The notes: generated by a model not told the origin, from the letters alone. A stretch of 37,582 bases of DNA from Fibrobacter sp. (GCA_017530965.1 JAFXLS010000164.1:1-37582), one strand, 5' to 3'; positions 15,638-24,219 are shown, counted from the first letter of the stretch. Program-made: numbers and translations.

Positions 15638-16330
15638 ATGGAAAAACAAAAGGCGACAGAGCAAGTGCGTTTGAATCTAGTGACGGTAAAGCATAAAAAA
15701 CCGTCGACTTTTTGTTTGGACGATCCGGGCTCCTGGCCTATGGTAGTCCAGTTTTTGCTGTACCCGAAAACTCTGGGTGGTGCGCATTTTGTTCCCTTTC
15801 GATTGTTGCTTGTGGTTGCGATGATTTTCTTTACAGTGCAATTGATGCGTGATGGTTATGACGCATGGATTGCGCAATATTTGCATTGTTTGAATCTGCC
15901 TGTGCACGAAACGGGGCACTTGGTGTTTTCGATTTTCGGAAATCGTGTGTTACATTCGCTGGGCGGTTCGCTGTTCCAGATTATTATGCCGCTCGTATTC
16001 TGCTTTGCCCTGTGGATTAAACCTCGCGATATTTTGGGGGCATCGGTGGCTCTTTGGTGGGCTTTCGAAAATTTCATCGATGTGGCTGTGTACATCGATG
16101 ATGCCTTGCATATGAAATTGATGCTCATTAGCGGTGGCACCGGTGCCGAAGCTCCGTACGGTTTTCATGACTGGAACTTTATCCTGTCAGAAATGGGGCT
16201 GTTGCTCAAGTACGATACGATTGCAAATGCCGTATATACCGCAGGCTATGTGGGAATGTGGCTTTGCGTGCTGTGGGGTGGTTGGAGCCTGTTTTATTAC
16301 TGGTTCTACCAACGAAAGAATTTAGAGTAA
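15638..16330 (+). CDS. Membrane protein with HExGH zinc-protease-like motif
   Basis: 230 residues from the ATG at 15638. This start is preferred over a TTG 18 bp upstream because that TTG would lie inside the -10 element. Hydrophobic segments lie at ~52-70, 108-127, 132-150 and near the C-terminus (AGYVGMWLCVLWGGWSLFYYW). The motif LPVHETGHLVF (HETGH, 90-94) at the edge of a membrane segment is the zinc-binding signature of membrane-embedded site-2-type (M50-like) metalloproteases, with E91 the expected catalytic residue. Later His/Asp groups (HSLGGS at 106, FHDWN at 176-180) are candidate third ligands. The classical NPxxDG motif of S2P is absent, so proteolytic activity is unproven. Its stop abuts that of nth tail-to-tail. 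Confidence 0.75.
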   Translation: MEKQKATEQVRLNLVTVKHKKPSTFCLDDPGSWPMVVQFLLYPKTLGGAHFVPFRLLLVVAMIFFTVQLMRDGYDAWIAQYLHCLNLPVHETGHLVFSIFGNRVLHSLGGSLFQIIMPLVFCFALWIKPRDILGASVALWWAFENFIDVAVYIDDALHMKLMLISGGTGAEAPYGFHDWNFILSEMGLLLKYDTIANAVYTAGYVGMWLCVLWGGWSLFYYWFYQRKNLE

Positions 16331-16945
16331 TTACAGCTTGCTGCAGATAGGGCAGTTTTCGGGCTTGTGCCCCAGAGCCTTGCAGTATGTGCGCCCGAAT
16401 AGGATGATTTGCAGATGGCGCTTTTCCCATTCGTTTTCGGGGAAAATTTTCTTTAAATCCTTTTCTGTCTGCTCTACAGAAGATCCGTCGGAAAGTCCCC
16501 AACGTTTGGCGAGACGGTGAATGTGGGTGTCCACGGGGAAGGCCGGGACGTTGAAAGCATGGATCATCATGACGCTTGCCGTCTTGTGACCGACTCCGGG
16601 AAGTGCTTCGAGTTCCTCGAAGGTCTGCGGGACAATGCTGTCATATTTTTCGACAAGAATCTTGGACAGATTGAAAATGTTCTTGCCCTTTGTCGTAGAA
16701 AGGCCGCAGGGCTTGATGATTTCGGTAATCTTTTCGACGCCGAGTTTCACCATGGCCTTGGGAGTTTTCGCCTTCTTGTAAAGTTCCTTGGTGACGAGAT
16801 TGACGCGGGCGTCGGTGCACTGGGCGCTCAACACGACAGCGACAAGGAGCGTGTAGGGGTCGCTATAGTCCAAGGGAATCGGCGGATTAGGAAACAGTTC
16901 ATCGAGCGTTTCACTGATGAATTCTATTTTGTCTGCTTTCTTCAT
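16331..16945 (-). CDS. nth: Endonuclease III (DNA glycosylase/AP lyase)
   Basis: 204 residues. Base-excision repair enzyme that removes oxidised pyrimidines and cleaves the AP site. The helix-hairpin-helix LEALPGVGHKTASVMM carries the catalytic lysine (K121), and FPVDTHIHRLAKRWGL carries the catalytic aspartate (D139). The early LSAQCTDARVN is also diagnostic. The C-terminus CKALGHKPENCPICSKL has only three cysteines (188, 198, 201), spaced C-x9-C-x2-C, and ends before the usual fourth 4Fe-4S ligand. Shorter variants like this are known in some phyla, so it need not be broken. It is the last gene of a five-gene - strand run, 68 bp after cysE, and its stop abuts the stop of the convergent membrane protein gene. 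Confidence 0.93.
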   Translation of the reverse strand: MKKADKIEFISETLDELFPNPPIPLDYSDPYTLLVAVVLSAQCTDARVNLVTKELYKKAKTPKAMVKLGVEKITEIIKPCGLSTTKGKNIFNLSKILVEKYDSIVPQTFEELEALPGVGHKTASVMMIHAFNVPAFPVDTHIHRLAKRWGLSDGSSVEQTEKDLKKIFPENEWEKRHLQIILFGRTYCKALGHKPENCPICSKL

Positions 16946-17013
16946 CTAAAGATCCTTCGACTACACTTCGTTTCGCTCAGGATGGCAGTCTCGTCCTAAA
17001 CAGAAACCACAGT

Positions 17014-17802
17014 TTACTTGCAGTCCTGCGTAAAGTCCTGTTGCATGTTGAAGCTCGGCATGTCGTCGTGTGGCTTGCCGACTTGTACAGCAGGGACGCC
17101 TGCGTAAGTCGTGTGTGCCGGAACATCGCTCACCACCACGGCGCCTGCGCCGATTTTTGCGCCATCGCCGATGTGGATGTTGCCGAGCAGCTGTGCGTGG
17201 GCGCCGAGCATCACGCCGTTTCCGATTTTAGGATGACGGTCGCCGACTTCGTTGCCGGTACCGCCGAGGGTCACGCCGTGCAAGAAGCTTACGTTGTTAC
17301 CGACGACCGCGGTTTCTCCAATCACGATGTTTGTGGCATGGTCAATCAAGAGACCGTGACCGATTTTGGCTGCCGGGTGAATGTCCATGCCGAATTTGCG
17401 GCTAATGATGCTTTGGAGCATCTTGGCTGGGAACGAACGACCTTCGAGCCACAAGGCGTGGGCTGCGCGGTAAGCTTGCAAACCTTGGAAACCCTTGAAG
17501 AACAGAAGCGGTTCCAAAAAACTCGTACAAGCCGGATCGCGAAGGACTGTAGCGTACAAGTCCTTGCCTGCGCAAGTTACCAGTTCCGGGTATTTGAGGT
17601 AAAGAATTCCGAAGACCTTTTCAAGTTCGGTACGGTCAATAACTTCGCCTGCGAGCTGACACGAAAGAGTAACCGAAAGCATCGCGCCAAAATTCTTGCT
17701 ATTAAGAATTTGTTCCGTAATCATCAGCACCGAAAGCGGTTCGTCATGGACCAGCTTTTCGGCTTCGCAGCGAATTTTCTGTTCAATCTCTTCGACGGTC
17801 AT
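17014..17802 (-). CDS. cysE: Serine O-acetyltransferase
   Basis: 262 residues. Acetylates serine with acetyl-CoA in the first step of cysteine synthesis; soluble. An N-terminal helical domain (to ~140, with FKGFQGLQAYRAAHALW) is followed by the left-handed beta-helix of hexapeptide repeats beginning DIHPAAKIGHGLLIDHATNIVIGETAVVG. It includes the active-site region VSFLHGVTLGGTG and ends with GAKIGAGAVVVSDVPAHTTYAGVPA. Length and motif order are those of CysE. The ATG at 17802 overlaps the stop of the preceding small membrane protein gene by 4 bp (ATGA), indicating coupling. Other hexapeptide acetyltransferases lack this N-terminal domain, so the call is firm. Confidence 0.93.
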   Translation of the reverse strand: MTVEEIEQKIRCEAEKLVHDEPLSVLMITEQILNSKNFGAMLSVTLSCQLAGEVIDRTELEKVFGILYLKYPELVTCAGKDLYATVLRDPACTSFLEPLLFFKGFQGLQAYRAAHALWLEGRSFPAKMLQSIISRKFGMDIHPAAKIGHGLLIDHATNIVIGETAVVGNNVSFLHGVTLGGTGNEVGDRHPKIGNGVMLGAHAQLLGNIHIGDGAKIGAGAVVVSDVPAHTTYAGVPAVQVGKPHDDMPSFNMQQDFTQDCK

Positions 17803-18305
17803 TTCTTAGCCTTGTCCTTCGTATCGTCTTCTTCGTCATCCAGAGAGGGAATCACCTTGTTTTCGCGGCAAAGGTTTTCTTCGCGGATTTTGAAGGTAAA
17901 GTCTACGAGGTTGTTTTCGAACATTTTCTGGTAGGGCTTTTTCTTTTGGACACTTTCCAAGGCGCAGGTGCAATAGTTGATTCTCTGGATGAGGGTCTTT
18001 TCGCTACCGGGCACGCCCTTGCCGAAAACGCATTCATGCATAATGGCGTATTCCATGGCTCGGTCGTAGCGGTACTTGCACTTGTTGGGCATGTCGGGTT
18101 GGGCTGCCACGCGTTCAATAATGCCTTCGTTGGGAATGCTATTGAATATGTTGCATGTGATAAAACCCGCAATAAAGAACAGCAGGCATACGCTAAGATT
18201 AATTAAGAAACGTTTGCCTCGACCAATCTTGTTGTAGCTGCGTTCAACAGCTTCGAAGGCTTGGGTGGCATGGAGTCGGACGTCATCTAAATCGTTGTTT
18301 GCCAT
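17799..18305 (-). CDS. Small single-pass membrane protein of unknown function
   Basis: 168 residues. A short acidic N-terminal cytoplasmic segment (MANNDLDDVR...) and a basic KIGRGKRF patch precede one membrane helix (~33-53, FLINLSVCLLFFIAGFITC). The remaining ~110 residues should be outside the cytoplasm, with several cysteines (NKCKYRYDRA, HECVF, INYCTCALE) that could form disulfides, and an acidic/basic C-terminal tail (DDEEDDTKDKAKK). No family was recognised. It sits 1 bp after hpt and overlaps cysE by 4 bp, so it is certainly translated within the operon. Confidence 0.75.
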   Translation of the reverse strand: MANNDLDDVRLHATQAFEAVERSYNKIGRGKRFLINLSVCLLFFIAGFITCNIFNSIPNEGIIERVAAQPDMPNKCKYRYDRAMEYAIMHECVFGKGVPGSEKTLIQRINYCTCALESVQKKKPYQKMFENNLVDFTFKIREENLCRENKVIPSLDDEEDDTKDKAKK

Positions 18306-18306
18306 A

Positions 18307-18852
18307 TTAGTCTGTCTCCTGTAGAGTCCAAATTTCTGGTAGAGAACGGTAATTTTCGGCGTAGTCGAGGCCGTAGCCTACCACGAATTCATTTGCTATT
18401 TCAAAACCTACAAAATCTGCCAAGATTTCGACTTCGCGGCGCTCCTGCTTGTTCAGTAAAACGCAGGTACGGACCTCTTGGGCTCCGGATTCCTTGAGCA
18501 GATTTACGAGCCCGAGCAGGGTGGTTCCCGTGTCGGCGATGTCGTCGACCATCAGGACTTTTTTGCCCTTGAGGTCGATTTTTTCGAGACCGCGTACCTG
18601 AAGCTTGCCGCTAGAAGTTGTGGAATTGCCGTAGCTGGAGGCCTTGATGAAGGCAATTGCCTTATTGTATGCCTTTGCGCCTTGGGCCTTTGCCATTTCA
18701 CGGTTGAGATCGGCGGTGAACATGTAGGCCCCGGTGAGGGCCGAAAGCAGGATGTCGTAGTCGTAAACGTCCACAATTTCGCGGGCCAGCGTTGCCACCC
18801 GCTCGCGAATTTCGTCGGCGCGAATTAACGGCTTTTCGGACATCTTGTACAT
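18307..18852 (-). CDS. hpt: Hypoxanthine/guanine phosphoribosyltransferase
   Basis: 181 residues from the ATG at 18852. Purine salvage: transfers phosphoribose from PRPP to hypoxanthine or guanine. The PRPP-binding loop KKVLMVDDIADTGTTLLGL and the preceding DILLSALTGAYMFTADLNREM fit the HPRT fold, as does the late FVVGYGLDYAENYRSLPEIW that contacts the base. The ATG at 18852 is preferred because GAGGTG lies ~9 nt upstream; ATG 18843 and an upstream TTG are alternatives. It starts 4 bp after the GH57 stop and ends 1 bp before the small membrane protein gene, inside the same operon. Confidence 0.9.
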   Translation of the reverse strand: MYKMSEKPLIRADEIRERVATLAREIVDVYDYDILLSALTGAYMFTADLNREMAKAQGAKAYNKAIAFIKASSYGNSTTSSGKLQVRGLEKIDLKGKKVLMVDDIADTGTTLLGLVNLLKESGAQEVRTCVLLNKQERREVEILADFVGFEIANEFVVGYGLDYAENYRSLPEIWTLQETD

Positions 18853-18856
18853 GCTT

Positions 18857-21271
18857 TTACACCTCAAAGTTCAACCAGCTGAACATGGGCTTCAGGGCCG
18901 AAAGCTTGCCTGCCGGATCCTTGATGTATTCCTGGTAAGCGGGGAATACCTTGTTTTCAAGGCTGGTCTTGTCGATTTCCAATTTGAGCCAGTCGGCAAC
19001 GGTGATAAGCCCCGTAATGTGGTGGACGGAATCTGCGTCGAAACTTTCGATTACGGAGTTGATCAACTTGATAAGCTTTGCATGGAACATGCGACCCGTT
19101 CCGCCAAAGGAATAATGGGTATGCAAGGCGTTCGCTTCGTCAATCAGGTCCTTGATCTCGTCGAAAATCTTCTGGTCATCGTTTTCCTTGTATTCCAGCG
19201 CAAGGTGGTGGATTTTGGAGTTGATTTCCAGCGAAAGAATTTTACGCATGGTGTCTGGCAGAGTATGGTCCAGATCCGCAAGGCTGTCGATGGATAGCCC
19301 GTGGGAAAGCGCAAAGTTAGAGAAGGATTCTGTCAGGTCGTTCAAGTATTTCTTGGTCGAAATCTGGTTGATGCGCTTGATGGAATCGCTCATGAGGTTG
19401 CGCATACGCACCACGTAGGCGGTGGGGTACACGTTCTGCAGTTCCTGGGTGCTCATGTTGGGGTTTTCGACGAACTTGAGGCCGTTCTGCTGGTTTTCAC
19501 CGTCGGCAACCACCAGGTTAATGCGTCCCAGCATGTCAGTAATGGCCAGCACCGTGGAAATGCGGCGTTCGTTGATAAACTTGTCGTAATACTCCGTACG
19601 TACAAGGGTCTGGCGCCTGCGAGAAGCAATCTTGGTGGCGACAATCTTCTTGTTCTTTTCGGAGTCATCTTCCAGATTCAAATGGAACATGGCGGCCTGT
19701 TCGGCCATTTCCTTCACGACCACCGGCACCTTTTCTTCGGCGTAGTTGGTAAATACTTCGGCACCGTTCCACTTGTGTTCGTTACTGGTGGCACGGGCGA
19801 GAATGCTGATGACCTCGTTCTTGATATGGTGACCATAAGGCAAGAAGGGTTCCAGAAGCTCCATGGCACGGAGGGCGTAACGCATGTTCTGTACCGGTTC
19901 CAGGCCTTCGATGTCGTTGAAGAACCAGCCGCAGCTTGTGAAGCTGAACAGGCAGAACTTCTGGATTTCCAAGAGGCGGATGGCCTTGGCGCACATATCG
20001 GCGTCGTTAGGATCCTTGACCGTCTTTTCGAGGTAGGCCTTGATGCGGGATTCGTCTTCGGGGGCCACCAGGGCTTCAACGTAGTTGTTACGTGCTTCCC
20101 ACGGTTCCACTTTCGAGATTTTCTCGAATTCGCGTACGAAAATATCGTCGGCCAGCTTTTTCAGGTGGTTGAATGCATCGCGGAGCGGACCGCGCCATTT
20201 CTGGTTCCAGTCCGGGCCGCCGCCTGTCGAGCATCCGCAATCGCGGTACCAGCGTCCAACGCCGTGGGCGCAGCTCCAGGCGCAACCTTCGCTGTAGAAA
20301 TTCTTGAGCAGGACTTCGTGTTCGGGCGGGAACTCTTCCAAGAACCAACCGTAGTTCACCGGCACCATATTGTGTTCCGGTGCGTAGTGGTTGTAGAGCC
20401 AGGCGGCGCACATGTCGCCGAAGGGCTCATGGTGACCGTAGGATTCGCCATCGGTACCGATGCTCACCAGCTGCGGGTCCTTGCGTTTGTCGTCCCAGGC
20501 GTCCTTGATGCGGTTGCCGAATGTTTCGGCGTTGCGGAGCAGGTGCTCAAAACCTACGGCAGAAGAAAGCCAGGGGTTGTAGAAGAATACGTCCAGGTAG
20601 CCGTCGCAAACGAGGTTGCCTTCCTTGTCGCGGGGGTAAATGCGGTAGGGGCGGGTGGTGTCAATGTCGGTGTTGCTGCAACCAGTCCATTCGGTATCGC
20701 CCAGTTTGCGGAACTTGTCTGCCTGGGTGGGTGAAAGGATGGTGAACTTGATGCCGGCCTTGATGAGTTCCACCACCGTTTCAAAGTTGATGGCTGTTTC
20801 GGCAAGCCACATGGCTTCGGGCATGCGGCCAAAGTGGAACTTGAAATCTTCGATACCCCAACGAATCTGCGTCTTTTTGTCTTCGGCAGAGGCGAGCGGC
20901 ATAATGATGTGGTTGTACACCTGGGCAATGGCGTTGCCGTGGCCGTTCAGGCGTTCTTGGCTCTGCTTGTCGGCTTCCTGAATACGCTTGTAGGTGTCAG
21001 GAGTATTGGTGCGGATCCATCCCATAAGGGTCGGACCCATGTTGAAACTCATAAAATCGTAGTTGTTGACAATGTCAACAATACGGCCCTGGGGGCTCAA
21101 AATACGGCTTGCAGAATTGGGACTATAACACTGACTAGCAATACGGTCATTCCAGTCGTGAAAGGGGCGCGCGCTGGGCTGGTTCTCGATAACGCCAGTC
21201 CAGGGGTTTTCACGAGGCGGCTGGTAAAAGTGACCGTGGATCGTAAAATAAAGGGGGTGCTTCTTTTCCAT
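18857..21271 (-). CDS. Cytoplasmic GH57-family glycoside hydrolase with DUF3536-like C-terminal region
   Basis: 804 residues with no signal peptide, so it acts in the cytoplasm. The N-terminus LYFTIHGHFYQPPRENPW is the GH57 barrel start. EAMWLAETAIN (~150-160) carries the candidate catalytic glutamate and IGTDGESYGHHEPFGD (~271-286) the catalytic aspartate region. Cysteine-rich EGCAWSCAHGVGRWYRDCGCSTG follows, as in the large GH57/DUF3536 proteins annotated as alpha-amylase or alpha-mannosidase relatives. The last ~400 residues are helical. An alpha-glucan (glycogen) substrate is plausible but not shown. It is the first gene of the hpt-cysE-nth operon. The start is supported by TATCTT 7 nt upstream of the ATG. 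Confidence 0.88.
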   Translation of the reverse strand: MEKKHPLYFTIHGHFYQPPRENPWTGVIENQPSARPFHDWNDRIASQCYSPNSASRILSPQGRIVDIVNNYDFMSFNMGPTLMGWIRTNTPDTYKRIQEADKQSQERLNGHGNAIAQVYNHIIMPLASAEDKKTQIRWGIEDFKFHFGRMPEAMWLAETAINFETVVELIKAGIKFTILSPTQADKFRKLGDTEWTGCSNTDIDTTRPYRIYPRDKEGNLVCDGYLDVFFYNPWLSSAVGFEHLLRNAETFGNRIKDAWDDKRKDPQLVSIGTDGESYGHHEPFGDMCAAWLYNHYAPEHNMVPVNYGWFLEEFPPEHEVLLKNFYSEGCAWSCAHGVGRWYRDCGCSTGGGPDWNQKWRGPLRDAFNHLKKLADDIFVREFEKISKVEPWEARNNYVEALVAPEDESRIKAYLEKTVKDPNDADMCAKAIRLLEIQKFCLFSFTSCGWFFNDIEGLEPVQNMRYALRAMELLEPFLPYGHHIKNEVISILARATSNEHKWNGAEVFTNYAEEKVPVVVKEMAEQAAMFHLNLEDDSEKNKKIVATKIASRRRQTLVRTEYYDKFINERRISTVLAITDMLGRINLVVADGENQQNGLKFVENPNMSTQELQNVYPTAYVVRMRNLMSDSIKRINQISTKKYLNDLTESFSNFALSHGLSIDSLADLDHTLPDTMRKILSLEINSKIHHLALEYKENDDQKIFDEIKDLIDEANALHTHYSFGGTGRMFHAKLIKLINSVIESFDADSVHHITGLITVADWLKLEIDKTSLENKVFPAYQEYIKDPAGKLSALKPMFSWLNFEV

Positions 21272-21284
21272 GTGGGGAAAGATA
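21272..21284 (-). promoter_or_regulatory. -10 hexamer placed for a leaderless GH57 transcript
   Basis: On the minus strand TATCTT (21279-21284) is followed by TCCCCAC and then the ATG. The 7-nt spacing is identical to other starts in this window, and there is no Shine-Dalgarno sequence. Confidence 0.5.
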
Positions 21285-21315
21285 GAAATTTATCCCTTAG
21301 AAATGAAATTTGATG

Positions 21316-22002
21316 TTATTCAGCTACGAATAATCCATGTATTTGGCTTTTTTCTTGATCAAAGCAATCCTTAATAATTGAATAATAAGAATCGTCCGAG
21401 TGCTCAAAATTACGATATAGTGAAAATGCGATTAAATCAGCAAGCTGTATAGATCGGGATATAGAAGAGTCCAAAAATAAAGGGACTTCTGCAAAGTTGT
21501 TTAGCCTTTCGTTCCAACGATTTCCTAGTGTCTGATAAATTCTAGACCAATTTTGATATTGATTTTCCATTTTTGACTTGTCAAAAATGCATAAGCCTCT
21601 AGCGGATTCTCCATGCTTGATAAATTTCCTTTTGAGAAATTTGTCAAAACGGCTTGTCAATTGAGAAAATAGTTCCTCTGAAACACTTTCCTTCTTATTG
21701 TTTATTACAGCTCCAAACAAAATGAATTGACGAGGATAATTATCCCTGATGTATGAAAGACTGCTAAATAAAATGGAATCTCTTGTTGTTTTTGGAACAC
21801 TGCGCCAAAAGCTTTTCCCGCTTCTTATGGGGCTGGCATGTAATTCAATATCGCTTCGCCCAAGATGCTTTTCCATAATTGAGTCTATAGCTTTTTGAAT
21901 CCAATAGGTTTGATTCTCAAAAGTTGCAAACCCTGCCAAAACGCTATATTTTACATTGGGGTCCGATACAACGCCTGAATCATCTGCATATAACAGATGC
22001 AT
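21316..22002 (-). CDS. DUF3800 domain protein
   Basis: 228 residues. The N-terminal LLYADDSGVV and the C-terminal SIQLADLIAFSLYRNFE are the signature ends of DUF3800, a family with an RNase H-like fold and conserved acidic residues, often found in mobile or defence-associated contexts. The molecular function is not established. Base composition is clearly more AT-rich than the flanking CAZyme and housekeeping genes, and it interrupts the run between the GH57 operon and the GH26 cluster, so recent acquisition is plausible. The start ATG at 22002 has GGGGGC close upstream. No partner gene, integrase or terminal repeat was found beside it. Confidence 0.82.
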   Translation of the reverse strand: MHLLYADDSGVVSDPNVKYSVLAGFATFENQTYWIQKAIDSIMEKHLGRSDIELHASPIRSGKSFWRSVPKTTRDSILFSSLSYIRDNYPRQFILFGAVINNKKESVSEELFSQLTSRFDKFLKRKFIKHGESARGLCIFDKSKMENQYQNWSRIYQTLGNRWNERLNNFAEVPLFLDSSISRSIQLADLIAFSLYRNFEHSDDSYYSIIKDCFDQEKSQIHGLFVAE

Positions 22003-22243
22003 TTAGCCCCCATAAAAAAGAAGAGAGCCAAGCGAGATAACTCGACGCACCGCATAAAGGCAGCACTCTTGACCCTAATAACCTAAAAATAATTTTTAAG
22101 CTAGTCATTGTCAATACCTAGTTTAGTTTTGCCCTTCATAATGCAAATTGTGTGCCAATAGCAAAAATGGTGAATTTTATTAAAATTCGCCATTGTGAAA
22201 AATTTTAGAGGTGGTTAAAACAGTGATTAAATCACTGTTTTAA
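22003..22243. other. AT-rich intergenic region with two hairpins
   Basis: No gene seen. It contains the hairpin AATGGTGAATTTTA / TAAAATTCGCCATT (about 22167-22195, one G-T wobble) in addition to the terminator at 22217-22241. The part nearest the DUF3800 gene should hold its promoter. Confidence 0.5.
22217..22241 (-). terminator. Probable terminator of the first GH26 gene
   Basis: Perfect 12-bp arms AAAACAGTGATT / AATCACTGTTTT around a single A, 3 bp past the GH26 stop codon. The T-run is part of the stem on the minus strand. Confidence 0.65.
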
Positions 22244-24124
22244 TCACTTTTCTATGGAAGTGATTCTGATTCTCTGCGCGTAGCCTGCAGTGCCGTTCTT
22301 GGCGCGCACGATGTAGTTGCCGCTGGCGATGCCGTCTAGGTTGAATTGCTGGGTGCCTGCGGGTAGGTTGCCTTTGGCGAGGCTTGCTACCTTGTGACCT
22401 AGCATATCAAAGAGAGCGATGCTTGTGTGACCGGCCTGCGGTATGGTGATGTTCAGGTTGTTGCCTTGCAACGAAATTGTTAGTTTGATTGTAGTTGTAC
22501 TGCGGAAGGTCTTGACCTCGGCAGTGTATTTGTCCCAGCCGGGCATGTCGTCGAGAGCGATAATGCGCTCGTCATCCAGATTCTTTTTCCACATTTCGGT
22601 GGTCGTCTTTTCCAAGAAATTTCCGCTCCAGGTCTGGCTCCAAGTCATCCAGTAGCTCCAATAAGCCTTGTCTTCGGCAATGCTGTCGATGTCCGGAATG
22701 GCGCCGTTTTCGCTCAAGGCAATCATCTTGTTCGTGCCCACGTCGCTTACAATCTTGTTGTAGTAATTGGCGGCAGAATTGTGGTCGTTCAGCGGGTCGT
22801 AAATATCGACTGCGACAATGTCTACGTATGCATTGCCCGGGTACCATGCTGCATTCAGGGCGCTGTAGTCGTAACCGAATTTCGGGTCGGTATTGATGTT
22901 CCAGACCCAGATTAGGTTGGTGAGCTTGTTTGTCTTGACCATGCGATCGAATACCAGGCGGTACAGCTGCACATAGCATTCGGGGCTTGCGGTACCCCAC
23001 CAGAACCAACCGCCGCTCGCTTCGTGCAAGGGACGCCATACGACGGCGATTCCCTTTTCTTCGAGCTGCTTGAAGTAGCCCGAAACAATGTCTACGTCAG
23101 CGACGATGTCCTTGTATTCCTGAGAGGTTTCATCAATTTCTTGGCACTTGTCGCCCTTGAAAGCCTTGGTGTAGTTAAAGCAGGTGTTTGTGCCCGAAGT
23201 GCCCATGACGCCTTCGGTGCAGCCGGGGTTGTTAAAGCCTGCGGGGGAGCCCTGCGTGTAGAACACGGTGTCTTCGCCCACCTTCCAGTGCCAGGTATAA
23301 GTCGGAATGCCGCCCATTTTCCACAGGTCTTCGGTCATGAGCAGGTTGTTTTCGGTGTAGCCGCGGAACCAGCCTTCTTCGTGGTGGCCACCAGCTGCAA
23401 ACAGCATGTCGAAGCCGCCGATGGCGGGGTAGTGACCGCTACGCTTGTAGAATTCGGCGATGTCGGTTTGGCCCGTCCATTTGACTTCTGCGTCAGTGTA
23501 CTTGCAAGAATCCGCAGGCGTGCAGCCGCCGGGCGGAATGAGCCGCATGTTGCCGTAATCGTAGTTGAAATTCTGATCGCTAATCATCATGCCGCTGATG
23601 GTCTTTTTGCCGAAGTTTTCGCGCAGGAAAGAATAGACCTTGCGGGCGCTTTCGCTCGCGTTCGGCGTGACAGGTGCTGTTCCGATATTGAATACCGGGT
23701 CGGGGTGGCGTTCAACGGTAATGTAGTCCACGCCAAGAGCGCCACCGTTACCTACAGTGATGGAATTTTCGCCTGCACGCATTTTGGCAGAAGCGGTAAT
23801 CACAAATGCGGAATCGCAGGTGACCGGTTTGGTAAGCAGAGACCCGGCCTCTGCGCCGTTTACGACAATCTTGGAATTAAACCAAGCGTATTGTTTGATG
23901 AGTACCTTGGTGGTAATATCGTAGACGGCGGTTTCTTCGACCTTGACGGTAAACGTCATGCCGGCCGCATCGGCGGGCGTGACGTACTTGGCGCCTTCAT
24001 CGTCTGTGGTTATATCTGCTGCGGAAACTCCCGCCTGTTTTTCTGCTTCGTATTTGGTGGGGGCTGCGAAAGCAAGTGCAACCGCCGCCAAGACGGCAAA
24101 AACCGTCAGAGTTTTACATCCCAT
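22244..24124 (-). CDS. Secreted GH26 beta-mannanase-type enzyme with N-terminal CBM35-like module
   Basis: 626 residues. Signal peptide to about residue 21 (LAAVALAFAAP). Residues 22-140 form a carbohydrate-binding module of the CBM6/35 type (KYEAEKQAGV ... MRAGENSITVGNGGALGVDYITVER). The GH26 barrel follows (~155-530), with the acid/base glutamate in VVWRPLHEASGGWFWWG (E368) and the nucleophile in IALSENGAIPD (E472), both in correct context. The last ~75 residues (SIALFDMLGHKVASL ... GNYIVRAKNGT) form a type IX secretion-like tail. The enzyme would cleave beta-1,4-mannan outside the cell. AAGGAG precedes the ATG at 24124 and a TATATT (24150-24155) lies upstream. First of three tandem GH26 genes. 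Confidence 0.93.
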   Translation of the reverse strand: MGCKTLTVFAVLAAVALAFAAPTKYEAEKQAGVSAADITTDDEGAKYVTPADAAGMTFTVKVEETAVYDITTKVLIKQYAWFNSKIVVNGAEAGSLLTKPVTCDSAFVITASAKMRAGENSITVGNGGALGVDYITVERHPDPVFNIGTAPVTPNASESARKVYSFLRENFGKKTISGMMISDQNFNYDYGNMRLIPPGGCTPADSCKYTDAEVKWTGQTDIAEFYKRSGHYPAIGGFDMLFAAGGHHEEGWFRGYTENNLLMTEDLWKMGGIPTYTWHWKVGEDTVFYTQGSPAGFNNPGCTEGVMGTSGTNTCFNYTKAFKGDKCQEIDETSQEYKDIVADVDIVSGYFKQLEEKGIAVVWRPLHEASGGWFWWGTASPECYVQLYRLVFDRMVKTNKLTNLIWVWNINTDPKFGYDYSALNAAWYPGNAYVDIVAVDIYDPLNDHNSAANYYNKIVSDVGTNKMIALSENGAIPDIDSIAEDKAYWSYWMTWSQTWSGNFLEKTTTEMWKKNLDDERIIALDDMPGWDKYTAEVKTFRSTTTIKLTISLQGNNLNITIPQAGHTSIALFDMLGHKVASLAKGNLPAGTQQFNLDGIASGNYIVRAKNGTAGYAQRIRITSIEK

Positions 24125-24149
24125 ACAACACTCCTTAATTTATGCCTTA

Positions 24150-24155
24150 AATATA
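24150..24155 (-). promoter_or_regulatory. Candidate -10 element of the first GH26 gene
   Basis: TATATT on the minus strand, 25 nt upstream of the ATG, leaving room for a short leader that carries the AAGGAG ribosome-binding site. No clear -35. Confidence 0.4.
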
Positions 24156-24187
24156 CCTTCGAATGGCCGCGATTTTCATTTTGCAAG

Positions 24188-24219
24188 CAAAAAAGCGGAA
24201 AAGACGTTGTCTTTTCCGC
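24188..24219 (-). terminator. Intrinsic terminator of the second GH26 gene
   Basis: Perfect 11-bp stem GCGGAAAAGAC / GTCTTTTCCGC (24195-24219) with a 3-nt loop, followed on the minus strand by TTTTTTGCTTGC. It separates the first and second GH26 genes into independent transcription units. Confidence 0.9.

Noticed and set aside
19301..20734. A 477-codon + strand frame opposite GH57
   Set aside because: Reverse-strand shadow of a strongly motif-bearing enzyme; no recognisable features and no start signals.
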